A DNA stretch of 64,000 nt from Bedellia somnulentella (GCA_963576735.1 OY755181.1:744001-808000), one strand, 5' to 3'; positions 32,113 to 43,023 are shown, counted from the stretch's first letter. Notes: generated by a model not told the origin, from the letters alone. Made by a program: numbers and translations.

Positions 32113-32257
32113 GTACTATCAGAAGATAATTTCAGGAGATAACGTGACAAAAGAATATATAACAATTTTGGATCTTTCACAAAACACATCGCGCAATTTT
32201 TGATAGTAATTTAAATATGTTTGAAATTTGGCTTTGGCAGAAACGACTTCAATTCAT

Positions 32258-32495
32258 CGAGGTGGTTTGGTTGGGCACATAGAGAGGATGGATGACAGTA
32301 AATTGGTGAAAGGGATCTATAGAGCCAATGTGGAAGGTAATGTGAGTAGAGGACGACCACGGAGGACACACCTGGACCAAATAGAGTGTGCGCTCAAAAA
32401 TAAAAGAGTTTGCCAGGATCGTACAAAGTGGCGATCAATAGTCTCACCTACCCCAATGAGAAATAAAGGCGTGCAAATATGTAAATGAGTTTGAA
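32258..32495 (+). repeat. LINE C, 3'-terminal fragment
   Basis: Open frame GGLVGHIERMDDSKLVKGIY, RANVEGNVSRGRPRRTHLDQ, then an internal deletion to KNKRVCQDRTKWRSIVS. The best-kept copy of this coding end in the window. Confidence 0.8.
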
Positions 32496-32869
32496 AGGAA
32501 AAAAATATACAAATCACTTTATAGTAAAACGTTTTAAATTGAAAAATCTCTTGCAGGATAAAACCAAAATAAACATCTCCTAAATGTATTCAAATTGGCA
32601 ACCCATATAATCTATTTAGGGATTCCAATTCTGTATTTTTTGCTGGGCGGGCAAAGCTTTGCAATCAATGTATATTTCCTAATAAAACATGCTATGGATT
32701 TATATTACACTTTTATTTTTCAAACTGATATAAAATTAAAAGCTCACATTTCTATTATATTAATACTGACTAAGTGCAATTTGCCCAGCCTTATACTACT
32801 TTAGTTCTACAACTCTCAAGTTATGTACGTTACTGCGATTCTTTTTTATATAGCGACTAAAAGTTATTA

Positions 32870-32960
32870 ATGTATATGTCGTAGGATGATTTGATGTTTA
32901 GGATGATTTGATGTTCCCTAGGTTTTTGCAAAAACATAGATATTTAGACAACGGTGATGT
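32870..32960 (+). repeat. Short dispersed repeat G
   Basis: TATGTCGTAGGATGATTTGA...TTTTTGCAAAAA...TTAGACAACGG is shared with 39952-40045. An internal 19-bp duplication (AGGATGATTTGATGTT) lies at 32884-32918. Confidence 0.55.
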
Positions 32961-32974
32961 GTATGTATGTAATA

Positions 32975-33165
32975 AAACGTATCTGCCTACTCCGATGGGA
33001 AGTAATGGCGTGAATATTTATAATATAATATTATTTACATGTATATTGTGATAAAACGTATTTACCTACCCCAATCGGAAATAATAGCGTGAGTATATGT
33101 ATGTATGCATGAATGTAATTGTACCTATCTGCCTACCCCTATGGGAACTGATGGCGTGAATTGGC
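32975..33165 (+). repeat. Three LINE C 3'-end scraps
   Basis: The ends ...CTGCCTACTCCGATGGGAAG TAATGGCGTGAA, ...CTACCCCAATCGGAAATAAT AGCGTGAG and ...CTACCCCTATGGGAACTGAT GGCGTGAA follow one another. Each is the last 40-50 bp of the LINE C consensus. Confidence 0.6.
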
Positions 33166-33284
33166 TAAGGGATTGAAATATAGTATACAGATTTTTGACA
33201 TTTCTGTATTTAGAAATTTAAAACTTTATGCGATTAACTAATAACTACCCTACAAAAAGGAATATTTGACATTCATCTATTAAT

Positions 33285-33485
33285 CATTCATGAGTATATA
33301 CCACATATACTAATAAATCCCAAAAGAGGGTAGCCACAGGTGCAGAGATAGTGATTCTTTATCCACTTTTGGAAATTTAATGGGGAACAGGTAGTCAAAT
33401 GGGTCTCCAACTGCATCGCCCAATAATCACTTAAAAAGCCTCAATGTTCTTTATATATATTACAACGCCCACGGGAATATAAATA
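33285..33485 (-). repeat. Repeat B, old subfamily
   Basis: ATACTAATAAATCCCAAAAG...GGGTCTCCAACTGCATCGCC...ACGCCCACGGGAATATAAAT; the inverse of the 14222 subfamily. Followed by a Helitron-like end at 33535-33600 (GTCCACGCAGACGTAGTCGC). Confidence 0.65.
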
Positions 33486-33654
33486 TAAAAAAACAGAAGT
33501 TAAGATATTGTTTTAATATTTTGGTCGTATACCGGATGCAAAAAATGTAGTCCACGCAGACGTAGTCGCGGGCAAAAAGTTTAAGTGATATGGCTAGAGA
33601 CGCTACATCATACATCTTTAAATATTATAATATTTATAACCATTGAATTTCCCC

Positions 33655-33880
33655 ATGTAAAAGGTAATGTTAGTAGAGGACGACCTCGGAGGACACATTT
33701 GGATCAAATAGAAAATGTGCTCAAAAGGCAGGTGTCCGCAGTATAAAGACTAAAAGAGCATGTATGAAAAGATTGATGGATGTAAACGAAGCCAGAGAGG
33801 TTTGCCAGGATTGTACAAGGTGGCGATCGATAGTCTCTGCCTACCCCAATGGGAACTAACGGCGTGAGAATATGTATATG
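33655..33880 (+). repeat. LINE C, 3'-terminal fragment
   Basis: GGTAATGTTAGTAGAGGACG to AACTAACGGCGTGAGAATAT; codes RACMKRLMDVNEAREVCQDC-like residues with a frameshift after QIENVLK. Confidence 0.8.
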
Positions 33881-33889
33881 TATGTATGA

Positions 33890-34002
33890 ATTTCCCCATC
33901 TTTTCCCCACTCAACTTTTAAAAGTGGCTGAGGAATTTATAATTCCTTAGCTCTGGCTACCCCTTCTAGGGAAATATAGCCGTGAGTATATGTATGTATG
34001 AA
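33890..34002 (+). repeat. Repeat B, 3' part
   Basis: CCCCATCTTTTCCCCACTCA to ATAGCCGTGAGTATATGTAT; joined directly to the tail of the preceding LINE C fragment. Confidence 0.8.
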
Positions 34003-34288
34003 TTTCAATAGTGGCTCCTTAGCCACATTAAATTTAATTTTGATTAACGTTGATACTTTGAATCAAAACCAATTTCAGAGTTAATATAATATAATTTAAA
34101 ATAGGATTTTAGGCAAAAATTAAGCCATAAAGTATGAAAACAACAGTTGGCCAGACCTTGGCCAACAATTAAGTTCCACGATCTGAACTAATTGACAAAG
34201 TGATGAGGAAGTTTCACTAACTTGCTCGAGCATATTCTGGCCGGTTGGCACTATTCTATTATTGACTCACAATCATAAAGACAAGTTA

Positions 34289-34540
34289 GGGCCGGCGCTG
34301 ACTGCCGGCATGGCATGGCAAAGGATTTCGGTACAGATATAGCATTTTTAATCTTATTACTATGCTTATAGAATTCATTTTGACACAACGATGCCGAGGG
34401 AGGCCGCGGTAGGACAGAACGTCGGCATCGATGTGTCAAAATAAAGTAAAATGAATTCTATTTTCATGTTAATAAGATTAAAAATGCTATATCTGTACCG
34501 AAATCCTTTGCCATGCCATGCCGGCAGTCAGCGCCGGCCC
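34289..34540. mobile_element. Harbinger-type MITE, 252 bp
   Basis: The ends GGGCCGGCGCTGACTGCCGG and their inverse pair over about 100 bp, with a small asymmetric loop. TTA lies immediately outside both ends (34286-34288 and 34541-34543), the 3-bp target typical of PIF/Harbinger. It has no coding capacity: the minus-strand 62-residue frame over it is a by-product of the inverted repeat. Confidence 0.8.
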
Positions 34541-34729
34541 TTACAAGCTATTAAATTTATTGATAACCACTTTATAAATCATTCTAAGGGACTCAATCAA
34601 TGGAAGCAGTTATTGAATTAAACAAATCCATCTCTGCGAGCTCTTACGGGAACTAAAAGATACCCACGAATTCTTTTGAATTTTGAATTCATTTGATAAA
34701 CACCTACGGCCTTTATACTTGACAAACAT

Positions 34730-34963
34730 GCAAATACTTAAGGCTATAAATTTCTTAAAGGGGTAGCCAGGGCTTCAGAATAAGACATTTCTCAGCTAGT
34801 TTTGTAGTTTGAGTGGGGAAAAGATTGTAAACTAAAGGTTGTTGGTGATGGGTAACCGTATCGCCCAACAATTTCTTCAAAAATCCCAAAACCCTTAGGC
34901 GCCTCTTACAGACACCCACATTTAGAAATGGGGTAGTGTTATTCTAAGCCAATACAATACAGC
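34730..34963 (-). repeat. Repeat B
   Basis: AAATACTTAAGGCTATAAAT to AGCCAATACAATACAGC; moderately diverged. Confidence 0.8.
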
Positions 34964-35275
34964 TTATACAAAAACAATACACTTGAGTATACACAAAGTT
35001 GAGGTCTATTTCAGTTCTCACTTTAAAAGATAAATGTTTTACGTCCCTTGTTCAAGAACGCTAGCTTCAAATCAAAAGGATTGTTTTTAAAATCGCTGTA
35101 AGTGGAACAAGATTTCCGATATTTTCTCCACCGTCGGAAACAAGTCCAGTTGGTTCTGATATAGGATACTACTGTTACAGTGATTTACTTTGTAAAGTTA
35201 ATGGTGCACGAGGCCGTATTAGACCGATTTTTTACTTAACATAATTTACACACATATAGTATACTCGTGGTTTTC

Positions 35276-35519
35276 ATACATACATATACTCACGGCTATA
35301 AATCCCTAGAAGGGGTAGCCAGAGCTAACGAATAAGAAATTCCTCAGCCACTTTTGGAAGTTGCGTGGGGAAAAGATGTTAAAATAAAGGTTGTTGGTGA
35401 TGGGTCTCCAACCGCATCGCCCAAAAATCCCTTAAAAAGCCCCAATACCGTTAGTCGCCTCTTACGTACACCCACCGGAAGAAAAGGGGTCGTGCTATTC
35501 TAAGCCGACACTACACAGC
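35276..35519 (-). repeat. Repeat B, full length
   Basis: CATACATATACTCACGGCTA to AGCCGACACTACACAGC. A further scrap (CCACTTTTGGAAGTATAGTG TCGGCTTAGAATAG) lies at 35584-35620. Confidence 0.9.
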
Positions 35520-35873
35520 TCATGGTTTAAATACTAAAATTCCACAAATTGGTAGAATGTGCTTTAGAATTAGAAAACTCTGCCACTTTTGGAAGTATAG
35601 TGTCGGCTTAGAATAGTACCAGCCTTTATATTTACATGGGTGTCGTAAAATAAGACCTAGTAGTAGGTAGTGCTCTAAAGTGAGTGTAGGGTGAATATTA
35701 ATTTAATTAATATTCTTATGTTACGGATCCCAACTTATCTTCGCAACTAAATATCTCCAAATCGCCTCGTATAAACATTATTTTAAGCTAACTACACTTA
35801 TATGTGGCTAATAGTTTATCTCGATTTCCTTTTAATGAATTTTAAACACTGTAAATGTATATTAGTATAGTAC

Positions 35874-36115
35874 ATACATACGTATACTCACGCCGTTAAT
35901 TCCCATTGGGGTACGCAGAGACTATCGCTCGCCACTTCGTACGATCCTGGCAAACCTCTCTTGCTTCGTCTATATCCATCAATCTTTTCATACATGCTCT
36001 TTTATTCTTCATACTTCGGACGCCTGCCTTTTTGAGCACACTTTCAATTTGGTCCAAGTGTGTCTTTCGTGGCCGTCCTCTACTAACATTACCTTCCACA
36101 TTAGCTCTATAGATA
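35874..36115 (-). repeat. LINE C, 3'-terminal fragment
   Basis: The minus-strand frame reads VEGNVSRGRPRKTHLDQIES, VLKKAGVRSMKNKRACMKRL and MDIDEAREVCQDRTKWRAIV, the longest undeleted stretch of this C-terminal domain in the window. The 3' end is GGCGTGAGTATACGTATGTA. Confidence 0.85.
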
Positions 36116-36618
36116 CCTTAGTACCTTAGATATATTAGTATAGTATTTTTTATATAGTGAACTTTCATTGTTTTAAAATAAAGCACAATTTTCTATTGTA
36201 TCAACCTAATCTAAAACATCATCAAACATGATTGATTAGTTAGCATAAATAATTAATGAACAAATCCTAAGGTCAAGGGCGTTCCCTTTTGTCTACTTAT
36301 TATATGAATCAAATAGCAGATTTATCGCCCCTTATAGTAAGGTCATTTTTCATTTTGATTTGGCAACAAAATGGTGACTGTGTTTAATGATGAAGTATTA
36401 AAGAAAGTGACTCAATGAATGATTCTTTGTCCATGAGGTTAAACAAATCAATCTTAATATTTCACCCTTCATACTGTGAGTAGCCGCAAGGGTGTCAAAC
36501 AGGTTGGTTAAAAGTTTGATGTCCGTTAATGTCCGAATGGTTTTATTTATTTAACAATGATATTGTGTAAGAAATAAAAGAATATGTTGGGATAGTTTGA
36601 GAACACAGAGACGATGTC
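36116..36618. other. No gene or repeat recognised
   Basis: AT-rich intergenic or intronic DNA. Confidence 0.4.
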
Positions 36619-36866
36619 ATACATACAAACATACATCTCGGCTATAAATCCCTAGAAGGGGTAGCCAGAGCTAAGAAATCAGAGCTCCCTCAGCCACTTT
36701 TGAAAGTTGCGTGGGGAAAAGATGGCAAAAATAAAGGTTGATGGTGATGGATCTTCAACCGCATCGCACAAAATTCCCTTAAAAAGCCCCAATACCGTTA
36801 GTCGCCTCTTACGTACACCCACCGGAAGAAATGGGGTAGTGCTATTCTAAGCCGATACTATACAGC
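36619..36866 (-). repeat. Repeat B, full length
   Basis: CATACATACAAACATACATC TCGGCTATAAATCCC to AGCCGATACTATACAGC. Confidence 0.9.
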
Positions 36867-37427
36867 GAATGACGATGAATAAAAGAAAATTGCTGAATGC
36901 GATATATGTGAATGATATATTATAGTGGATATCCATAATGTGATTAAAAAAGCGGACGTTTATAAGACCATGTATGAACATATAGTTGATGGATATATGT
37001 ATGTGAATATAGTATGTATATATATCAGTATATTGTTATTCGTCATTATTTGAATTGGCCAAAGTGTGGGTTCATAAAAGCTTATCGAGATCCTACTGTT
37101 TTACTGTAAGACGTAAAAAGCATCTATAACTGCATAATTTTTTTGTTCAAACATTGGTGAGTAAATAAATTAAATAAAAATAAAAATTGTTTATTTGCAT
37201 AAGTGATGAGATGACACTACATAATGACATGTAATTCTCACAAGGGTTGCCCGTAGTGTGAGAAGTATTCCCAGGTAATAATCAGCAATACCGACGTGTC
37301 CCATTATAAAAGACAATGTAAGAAAATTATAGTTACATTAAATAATAAAAAAAGCTAAAATGGTATAAAAAGAAAGCAAAATTTATATAAAAAATAAATG
37401 AAAAACTTAGAATTATACATGCTTGTG

Positions 37428-37480
37428 TGTATATTTGTGTGAGTGTATGAGTATGTGTGTGTGTGTTTGTGACTTGTGAT
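37428..37480. repeat. (TG)-rich microsatellite
   Basis: TTGTGTGAGTGTATGAGTAT GTGTGTGTGTG...; imperfect dinucleotide run. Confidence 0.6.
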
Positions 37481-37572
37481 GTTTATTTTGGGTGCATCTA
37501 AAAAGTATATTAAAATAAATATGTGTTTCATAGTCTTTACTAAATAGACAGAGATCGAGAGTGTTAGATTTC

Positions 37573-37850
37573 TCATCTGGAGGTATTCAAATCGCGAAAC
37601 TCGGTTCGGGCTACAATCAACAAGTTGAGTGGTTGTCCTATCAAAAAATGTCCTGGATTCAACACCTCCAAGTCATTTGGATCCGAAGAGAGCGGGCGCA
37701 AAGGCCGTAAATTGAGGACTGCCTCAATTTTACAAAATACAGTATCAAGTTCCTCATAAGTAAGTACAGTTTCACCAATTACGCGACGCAAATTATTCAA
37801 ACGTATCCCTATAATATGATAATACAAATTGAAGCAACGTTTTTCCTTAT
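37573..37850 (-). pseudogene. BEL/Pao retrotransposon integrase C-terminal scrap
   Basis: The minus-strand frame encodes RRVIGETVLTYEELDTVFCK, IEAVLNLRPLRPLSSDPNDL and EVLNPGHFLIGQPL. This block follows the integrase core of BEL/Pao retrotransposons (T-[FY]-E-E-L-x-T...I-E-A-x-L-N-x-R-P-L). Integrase inserts the element's cDNA into the genome. Only about 80 residues remain and no LTR was seen, so this is a relic. Confidence 0.75.
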
Positions 37851-38297
37851 TGGTTGAATTGGCTTACTTGAATTTCAATGCAATACTTTTATTTCATTTA
37901 TGATTGTTATTCAATACGAAATTTATAGCCGGAGAGCTGACAGGCATTTTTGAGTACATCCTTGAGGCACATTGAAAATATTATTGTTGATTAGTTGCGA
38001 ATGTGTGGATGATGAAATGGCCGACCTGGCTGGGAGGTTGCGGGGCGTTAATGAGCTATGAATTTTTTAATTCGCAATTTATCTCATGCAGAAAATGTTC
38101 TTGAGGCACTTTGAATCTTACAGCATTTTAAAGTCTGATGTTTAATTAAACGATATATCATAATGCCAGGCGATTTGGTTGGGATTTAAATGGTGACAGG
38201 CGATTTAAAGTTATATTTTTTTTTGCGCAAAAAATGTACTTGAGGCAAGCTGGGTTCTATGTACACAATAATTGTTGTGTTGATAAGATGCCATATA

Positions 38298-38628
38298 CTA
38301 ATATTAATAAATGTCTTCGCTTTTATTCCGCTAAATAATACGGCGGGTACCGAGTCGGTCAGCTGCCGAACTGTCTACTAACTGCTCGTCAATGACTCGT
38401 GTTGAGTCGAAACGCGTCGCATGTTTGTGGTTGCCTGTGGTTTTCGCTTGCGGGTGTGTGTGTGGTGCATTGTCTGCTTTTCGATTTCTTGTAAGTGGGA
38501 GGGCGGGCGGTGCACAGTGCATGTGGCATGAAGACTGCAGGTATTATTCAGCGGAATAAAAGCGAAGAAATTTATTAATATTAGTATTGCTATGGATTTC
38601 CGCAAAGTAACGCCTGATTCAATCCAAT
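38298..38628. mobile_element. Insertion in the left arm, with 43-bp inverted ends and 15-bp target duplication
   Basis: ATAAGATGCCATATA occurs at 38283-38297 and 38629-38643. Between them, 38298-38340 (CTAATATTAATAAATGTCTT...) and 38542-38584 are near-perfect inverted repeats, followed by a 44-bp non-palindromic extension. The interior is GC-rich (cgtcaatgactcgtgttgag). The right arm lacks the insertion. Minus-strand frames over it (38331-38647) are not protein-like. Confidence 0.75.
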
Positions 38629-38765
38629 ATAAGATGCCATATATCAAATGACAGGCCGTTCTGGCGGTTATTTAATCTTGCCAGGTGATATCATTTTATT
38701 ATTATTTATTATAAAAAAATAAATTTTTACAAAAAAAATTTGATATACTTTTTATGTATTTTTTT

Positions 38766-39381
38766 TTATTTATCGATATCTGATGGAATCTCCTCGTCGC
38801 TTGTGAACTCGTCCATAGAGTTGAGTTCTATGAACTCTTCTTCATTGTCTGAAAATAAATAAAAAAAATTAACAAATGTGAAATACAATTAATAGTGCGA
38901 GTATTTAACAAATTATTATTACATACCTGTAGCATTTTCATCAGAGTGTTCAAATGTCCCAGGATCAATTGCATCGATAACTAATTGCGGCATGCAATCC
39001 CCATCAAACCAATAAAAATCCAGTTTATCCTCCTTCAGCTGCCATCCATGTTCAGTGGGTACTAGGTTACTTGGAAAACGTAAATGTGCATTTCTCCAGA
39101 TACTTGTAACATATTGAGCTCTTAAAAGCTGTTGGTGCAATTCTGCTTTACATCGTGGTAACGTAGACGGATCATAGTTTTTGCCAGTTTTTTTGAAAGG
39201 CTCTTCCGTGCTCTTAGCTTTAAATGTCTTGCAAAATTTTTCAAACCGTGCTATGTTTATATCTGCGATATTATTGACACCGTACATTTCACACACGAAC
39301 TTCTCAAGCATGTTAAAAACCTCATTGCGTAAATCTGTCGTATGCGTAAATCCGTCAATGACAGCAACATCAACTCTATGG
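38766..39381 (-). pseudogene. Transposon-type protein, C-terminal two exons, 5' truncated
   Basis: Exon 39381-38927 reads VDVAVIDGFTHTTDLRNEVF, MLEKFVCEMYGVNNIADI, CKAELHQQLLRAQYVTSIWR and DKLDFYWFDGDCMPQLV. It ends at a GTATGT donor. The last exon, 38848-38766, follows TATTTTCAG and adds an acidic tail (DNEEEFIELNSMDEFTSDEE...DIDK, stop). Many insect genomes carry multi-copy proteins with this L-[HQ]-R-A-x-Y-[IV]-[ST]-S-[IL]-W-R-N-A-H...W-F-D-G-D block, and it is taken as transposon-encoded. The exact superfamily is not known to me. The 5' side is cut by the right arm of the foldback at ~39381. Confidence 0.6.
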
Positions 39382-39951
39382 GCGAGTTCACAAGCGACGA
39401 GGAGATTCCATCAGCTATCGATGAATAAAAAAAATTACATAAAAAGTATATCAAAATTTTTTTGTAAAAATTTATATTTTTATAATAAATAATAATAAAA
39501 TGATATCACCTGGCAAGATTAAATGACCGCCAGAACGGCCTGTCATTTGATATATGGCATCTTATCAACACAACAATTTATTGTGTACATAGAACCCAGC
39601 TTGCCTCAAGTACTTTTTTTGCGCAAAAAAAATATAACTTTAAATCGCCTGTCACCATTTAAATCCCAACCAAATCGCCTGGCATTATGATATATCGTTT
39701 AATTAAACATCAGACTTTAAAATGATGTAAGATTCAAAGTGCCTCAAGAACATTTTCTGCATGAGATAAATTGCGAATTAAAAATTTTATAGCTCATTAA
39801 CGCCCCGCAACCTCCCAGCCAGGTCGGCCATTTCATCATCCACACATTCGCAACTAATCAACAATAATATTTTCAATGTGCCTCAAGGATGTACTCAAAA
39901 ATGCCTGTCAGCTCTTGGGGTATTATATTTATTGAAACAACGAATAATTAT

Positions 39952-40045
39952 GTATGTATATGTCGTAGGATGATTTGATGTTTAGGTTTTTTGCAAAAAT
40001 CCTAGGAATTTTGCAAAAATCCGGATAATTAGACAACGGTTATAA
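39952..40045 (+). repeat. Short dispersed repeat G
   Basis: TATGTCGTAGGATGATTTGA to TTAGACAACGG, as at 32870-32960; sits against the right arm of the foldback. Confidence 0.55.
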
Positions 40046-40071
40046 TATTTTCTAATCTTACTAGGTTTTTT

Positions 40072-40330
40072 GCTGTGTAGTGTCGGCTTAGAATAGCACT
40101 ACCCCATTTCTTCCGGTGGGTGTACGTAAGAGGCGGCTAACGGTTTTTGGGCTTTTGAGGGATTTTAGGGCGATGCGGTTGGAGACCCATCACCAATAAC
40201 CTTTATTTCACCATCTTTTCCCCACACAACTTCCAAAAGTGGCTGAGGAATTTCTGATTCCTTAGCTCTGGCTTCCCCTTCTAGGGATTTATAGCCGTAA
40301 ATATATATGTATGTATGTATGTATGTATGT
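40072..40330 (+). repeat. Repeat B, full length with long (TATG)n tail
   Basis: GCTGTGTAGTGTCGGCTTAG to ATAGCCGTAAATATATATGT with about five TATG units. Low divergence. Confidence 0.9.
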
Positions 40331-40680
40331 TTTTTGCAAAATGATCTCTGAAATAGAAAGACGTATTTTAGTGTATTGCATATATTTCAGAGCTTTCAGT
40401 TTACAAATGATATGCATTTGAACTCATAGCTAATATTCTATACAAACATAATAAAAACAAGGGTACGCTTAGGAGACAAGTGTTCAATAGAATATGAAAT
40501 TTTTTTCTAGTTTTATTTCACACTGACAGAAGATGTAGGTTTTATCCGGCCTGAGGGCTAGAATATATGAACAAAAAATATTTTTTTCACTTAGTGCCGA
40601 TTTTAAACTCTGTGTGTTTTGTTAAGTTGTAAGTTATCACAATTAAACGAAAACGTAAAATTGCATAAACATATGAAACA
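40331..40680. other. No gene or repeat recognised
   Basis: AT-rich sequence. Confidence 0.4.
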
Positions 40681-40685
40681 ATTGA

Positions 40686-40957
40686 CAACGTGATAGCTCA
40701 ATGGATAGAATACCGGTTAACGTGCAAGCGACTAGTGTTCAAATCCCGGGTCGGGCCTACACCAATTTGTGTTTTCTAAAGACATGTGTGTGGTTGATTT
40801 ATTATAGTTGTTAACGGTGAGGGAAAACATCGTGAGGAAACCCATATGAATGAGGTGTACTTAGTCATGTGACAATGTATTCGTACAAAACGTGAGTACA
40901 TTGTCCATATGTCCATGCAAAACGTGGGTACTCTGAACACCAGGTGACAAATTCACT
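40686..40957 (+). repeat. SINE A, head and body
   Basis: Head GTGATAGCTCAATGGATAGA (A box) and GTGTTCAAATCCCGGGTCGG (B box), body to CTGAACACCAGGTGACAAAT; 3' truncated. Confidence 0.85.
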
Positions 40958-40975
40958 TTTTGTATACACACTTGC

Positions 40976-41080
40976 GTATATGTACTGTATTATTAGTTTT
41001 TCTATTAGAGTAGGCAGATACTATCGATCGGTACTTTTTACGATCATGAAAAACCTCTCGAACTTCATTTACATCATTTA
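40976..41080 (-). repeat. LINE C, diverged 3' scrap
   Basis: AGGCAGATACTATCGATCGG TACTTTTTACGATC...ACCTCTCGAACTTCATTTAC. Confidence 0.55.
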
Positions 41081-41156
41081 CATGAGTTTAAGCATCACTT
41101 ATGAAATTATCGGATTTCCTATTGAATAATGTAGCCATACCTACACACACATATTC

Positions 41157-41330
41157 CGTGCTTCGGAGGGCACGTTAAGCCGTCGGTCCCGGCTACTAAT
41201 ACGGTAGTGGTCGTTAGTCTGCCAACCCGCAATTGGCCAGCGTGGTGGACTATGGCCAAATCGCCCTATTTAGGGTAGGCTCGAGCCCCTTGGTGGAGCA
41301 TATATGGGCTGCGAGGACAAACACACATAT
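41157..41330 (+). repeat. Repeat E (retroelement 3' end)
   Basis: GCACGTTAAGCCGTCGGTCC, GTGGTCGTTAGTCTGCCAAC, AGCGTGGTGGACTATGGCCA and GGCTCGAGCCCCTTGGTGGA. This conserved 3' module is common in insect LINE and SINE tails. Other copies are at 7983, 52680 and 54630. Confidence 0.7.
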
Positions 41331-41934
41331 ATTTACAGGTAAAATAGGGTAGCTAGTGCAGCATCATTGTTAATTACACAGCCAATTTTGTAAAACAAAG
41401 GATAATGGGCGATGTGTCACCGGTCACCAAACACCCCTACAACATCTTTACATTCGAAACATGCAATAATTACACATACTATATTTAAGTAACTTATTTA
41501 TATTTAATTGATAGCGATTTACACCTATTAGTTGCTTTGATACGATTCATAGTACCACAGATAATAGTATGTGACGAGTTCGGGAACCTTAGACTTCCAT
41601 CGTTCGACCATTGACCCTTTAATGCCTTAAGTGGATGCTTGGCAGTCAAATAAGGTTGACAAACATTTTCAATTTGGTGAACGTGATCAGGGATCTCAGC
41701 AGTACGCTGGATTTTGGCTACTGAAACTAAATTATTTGCTTTGTAATTCCATTTGAACTTTATAGTATCATTAATGATTTGAGTCCTTCTCCCTGAGTAG
41801 GGATTAAAATCTTATTCAATTGAAGTTTCACCGATAGTATTGTGAATGCTTTGATCTTTGCCGAAACTATGTATGCGAGTAATAAATAATGTTGACTTGG
41901 TTTTATTATATTATAAATTAACATCATATATAGT
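41331..41934. other. No gene recognised
   Basis: Faint B-like words at 41340-41440 (AGGTAAAATAGGGTAGCTAG, GGGCGATGTGTCACCGG). Otherwise nothing. Confidence 0.35.
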
Positions 41935-42181
41935 GCTGTGTAGTGTCGGCTTAGAAAAGCACTACCCCGTTTCTTCCGGTGGGTTTTTGTTAGAGGCGAC
42001 TAACGGAATTGGGGCTTTCAAAGGATTTTTGGGCGATGCGGTTGAAGACCCATCACCAAAAACTTTTATTTTACCATCTTTTCCCCACTTCACTTTCCGA
42101 AAGTGGCTGAGGAATTTCTAATTCCTTAGCTCTGGCTACACCTTCTAGGCATTTATAGTCGTGAGTATATGTATGTATGTA
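41935..42181 (+). repeat. Repeat B, full length
   Basis: GCTGTGTAGTGTCGGCTTAG to ATAGTCGTGAGTATATGTAT. Confidence 0.9.
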
Positions 42182-42544
42182 TCTTATATATAAATTCGCT
42201 GTTATTTTTATTTTTAATGATTACCATTTTTTAGCCCAAATTCTCGGTGCAGCCGTTGGATCCAATATGCTTATTCTCTACTATAGGGATGGTCACTGAT
42301 TGAGTATTTTAAGTTGCATATAGTATGTTTAGTTGCTCAAAACAAAAACGTGTTAATTATAGACGTACTTATTATAGAAGGAGGTGGTAAAACAAAAAGT
42401 GCTTTCAACTTTTTTCAGTGCTTATCCGAGTATAATACAAACTTCCATGATTTAGATCTATTTAAACAAAGTAGAAGCGCATTCAGGAAAGCTGTAATGG
42501 ACATACTTTTCATTAAAATACATATTATATGAGTATAATTAATA
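42182..42544. other. Unrecognised sequence
   Basis: A 72-codon plus-strand frame (42314-42532) has no known motif. Confidence 0.3.
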
Positions 42545-42660
42545 ACGTTCATCCTCTACTAACATAACCATTCACATTGGCTCTATAAATCTCGTTTAAC
42601 AATTTACTATCATCCATCTTAGCTATGTAAGCAAACCATTTTAACTTTTTTTATAAAAAA
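42545..42660 (-). repeat. LINE C fragment
   Basis: ACGTTCATCCTCTACTAACA TAACCATTCACATTGG...TTACTATCATCCATC; encodes the W-F-A-Y-I-A-K-M-D-D-S-K side of the C-terminal domain on the reverse strand. Confidence 0.6.
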
Positions 42661-42666
42661 CATAAA

Positions 42667-43023
42667 ACATAAACGTTCACGCCGCTTATCCCCGAAGGGG
42701 TTGGCAGAGGTACCAATACTCCTGAACTCACATGGCAAGCGCCATCTAGTTTCCAGAGAAGGTACCCACGTTTTGCTTAGACAGTGTACTCACGTGATAG
42801 GGGGCAGGCCTATCGCCGTTTTGTACGAATACACTGTCACATGACTAAGTGCAACTCAGCCATGTGGGTTTCCTCACGATGTTTTCCCTCACCGTTAGCA
42901 ACCATGATAAATTAACCACACATATGACTTTAGAAAAGACAAATTGGTGTAGGCCCGTCCCAGGATTGGAACTCACGCCCTTCTGTTTTTCGGGCGGGTG
43001 TTCTACCCACTGGACTATCATGT
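42667..43023 (-). repeat. SINE A, full length, head subtype 2
   Basis: Almost identical to 46455-46813. The tRNA-like head (reverse strand TGATAGTCCAGTGGGTAGAA ... GAGTTCCAATCCTGGGACGG) differs from that of 19846-20200, and the 3' end carries CATGGCAAGCGCCATCTAGT in place of the usual segment. Confidence 0.85.

Larger units (their letters stand above)
37933..39915. mobile_element. Foldback element with ~500 bp arms and a broken internal gene
   Basis: The left arm (37933-38297 plus 38644-38815) and right arm (39381-39915) are inverted copies. Shared words include GAGCTGACAGGCATTTTTGA at the outer edges, AATGCCAGGCGATTTGGTTG and AGGCCGTTCTGGCGGT. The loop holds a minus-strand gene (38766-39381). 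The arms include the last codons and 3' flank of that gene, so the right arm is an inverted duplicate of the gene's 3' end and truncates its 5' side. The left arm carries a 331-bp insertion with 15-bp direct repeats. No target duplication was seen around the whole element. Confidence 0.75.

Noticed and set aside
38331..38647. Minus-strand frames of 63 and 89 codons
   Set aside because: They lie inside the hairpin-ended insertion and have no protein-like pattern.
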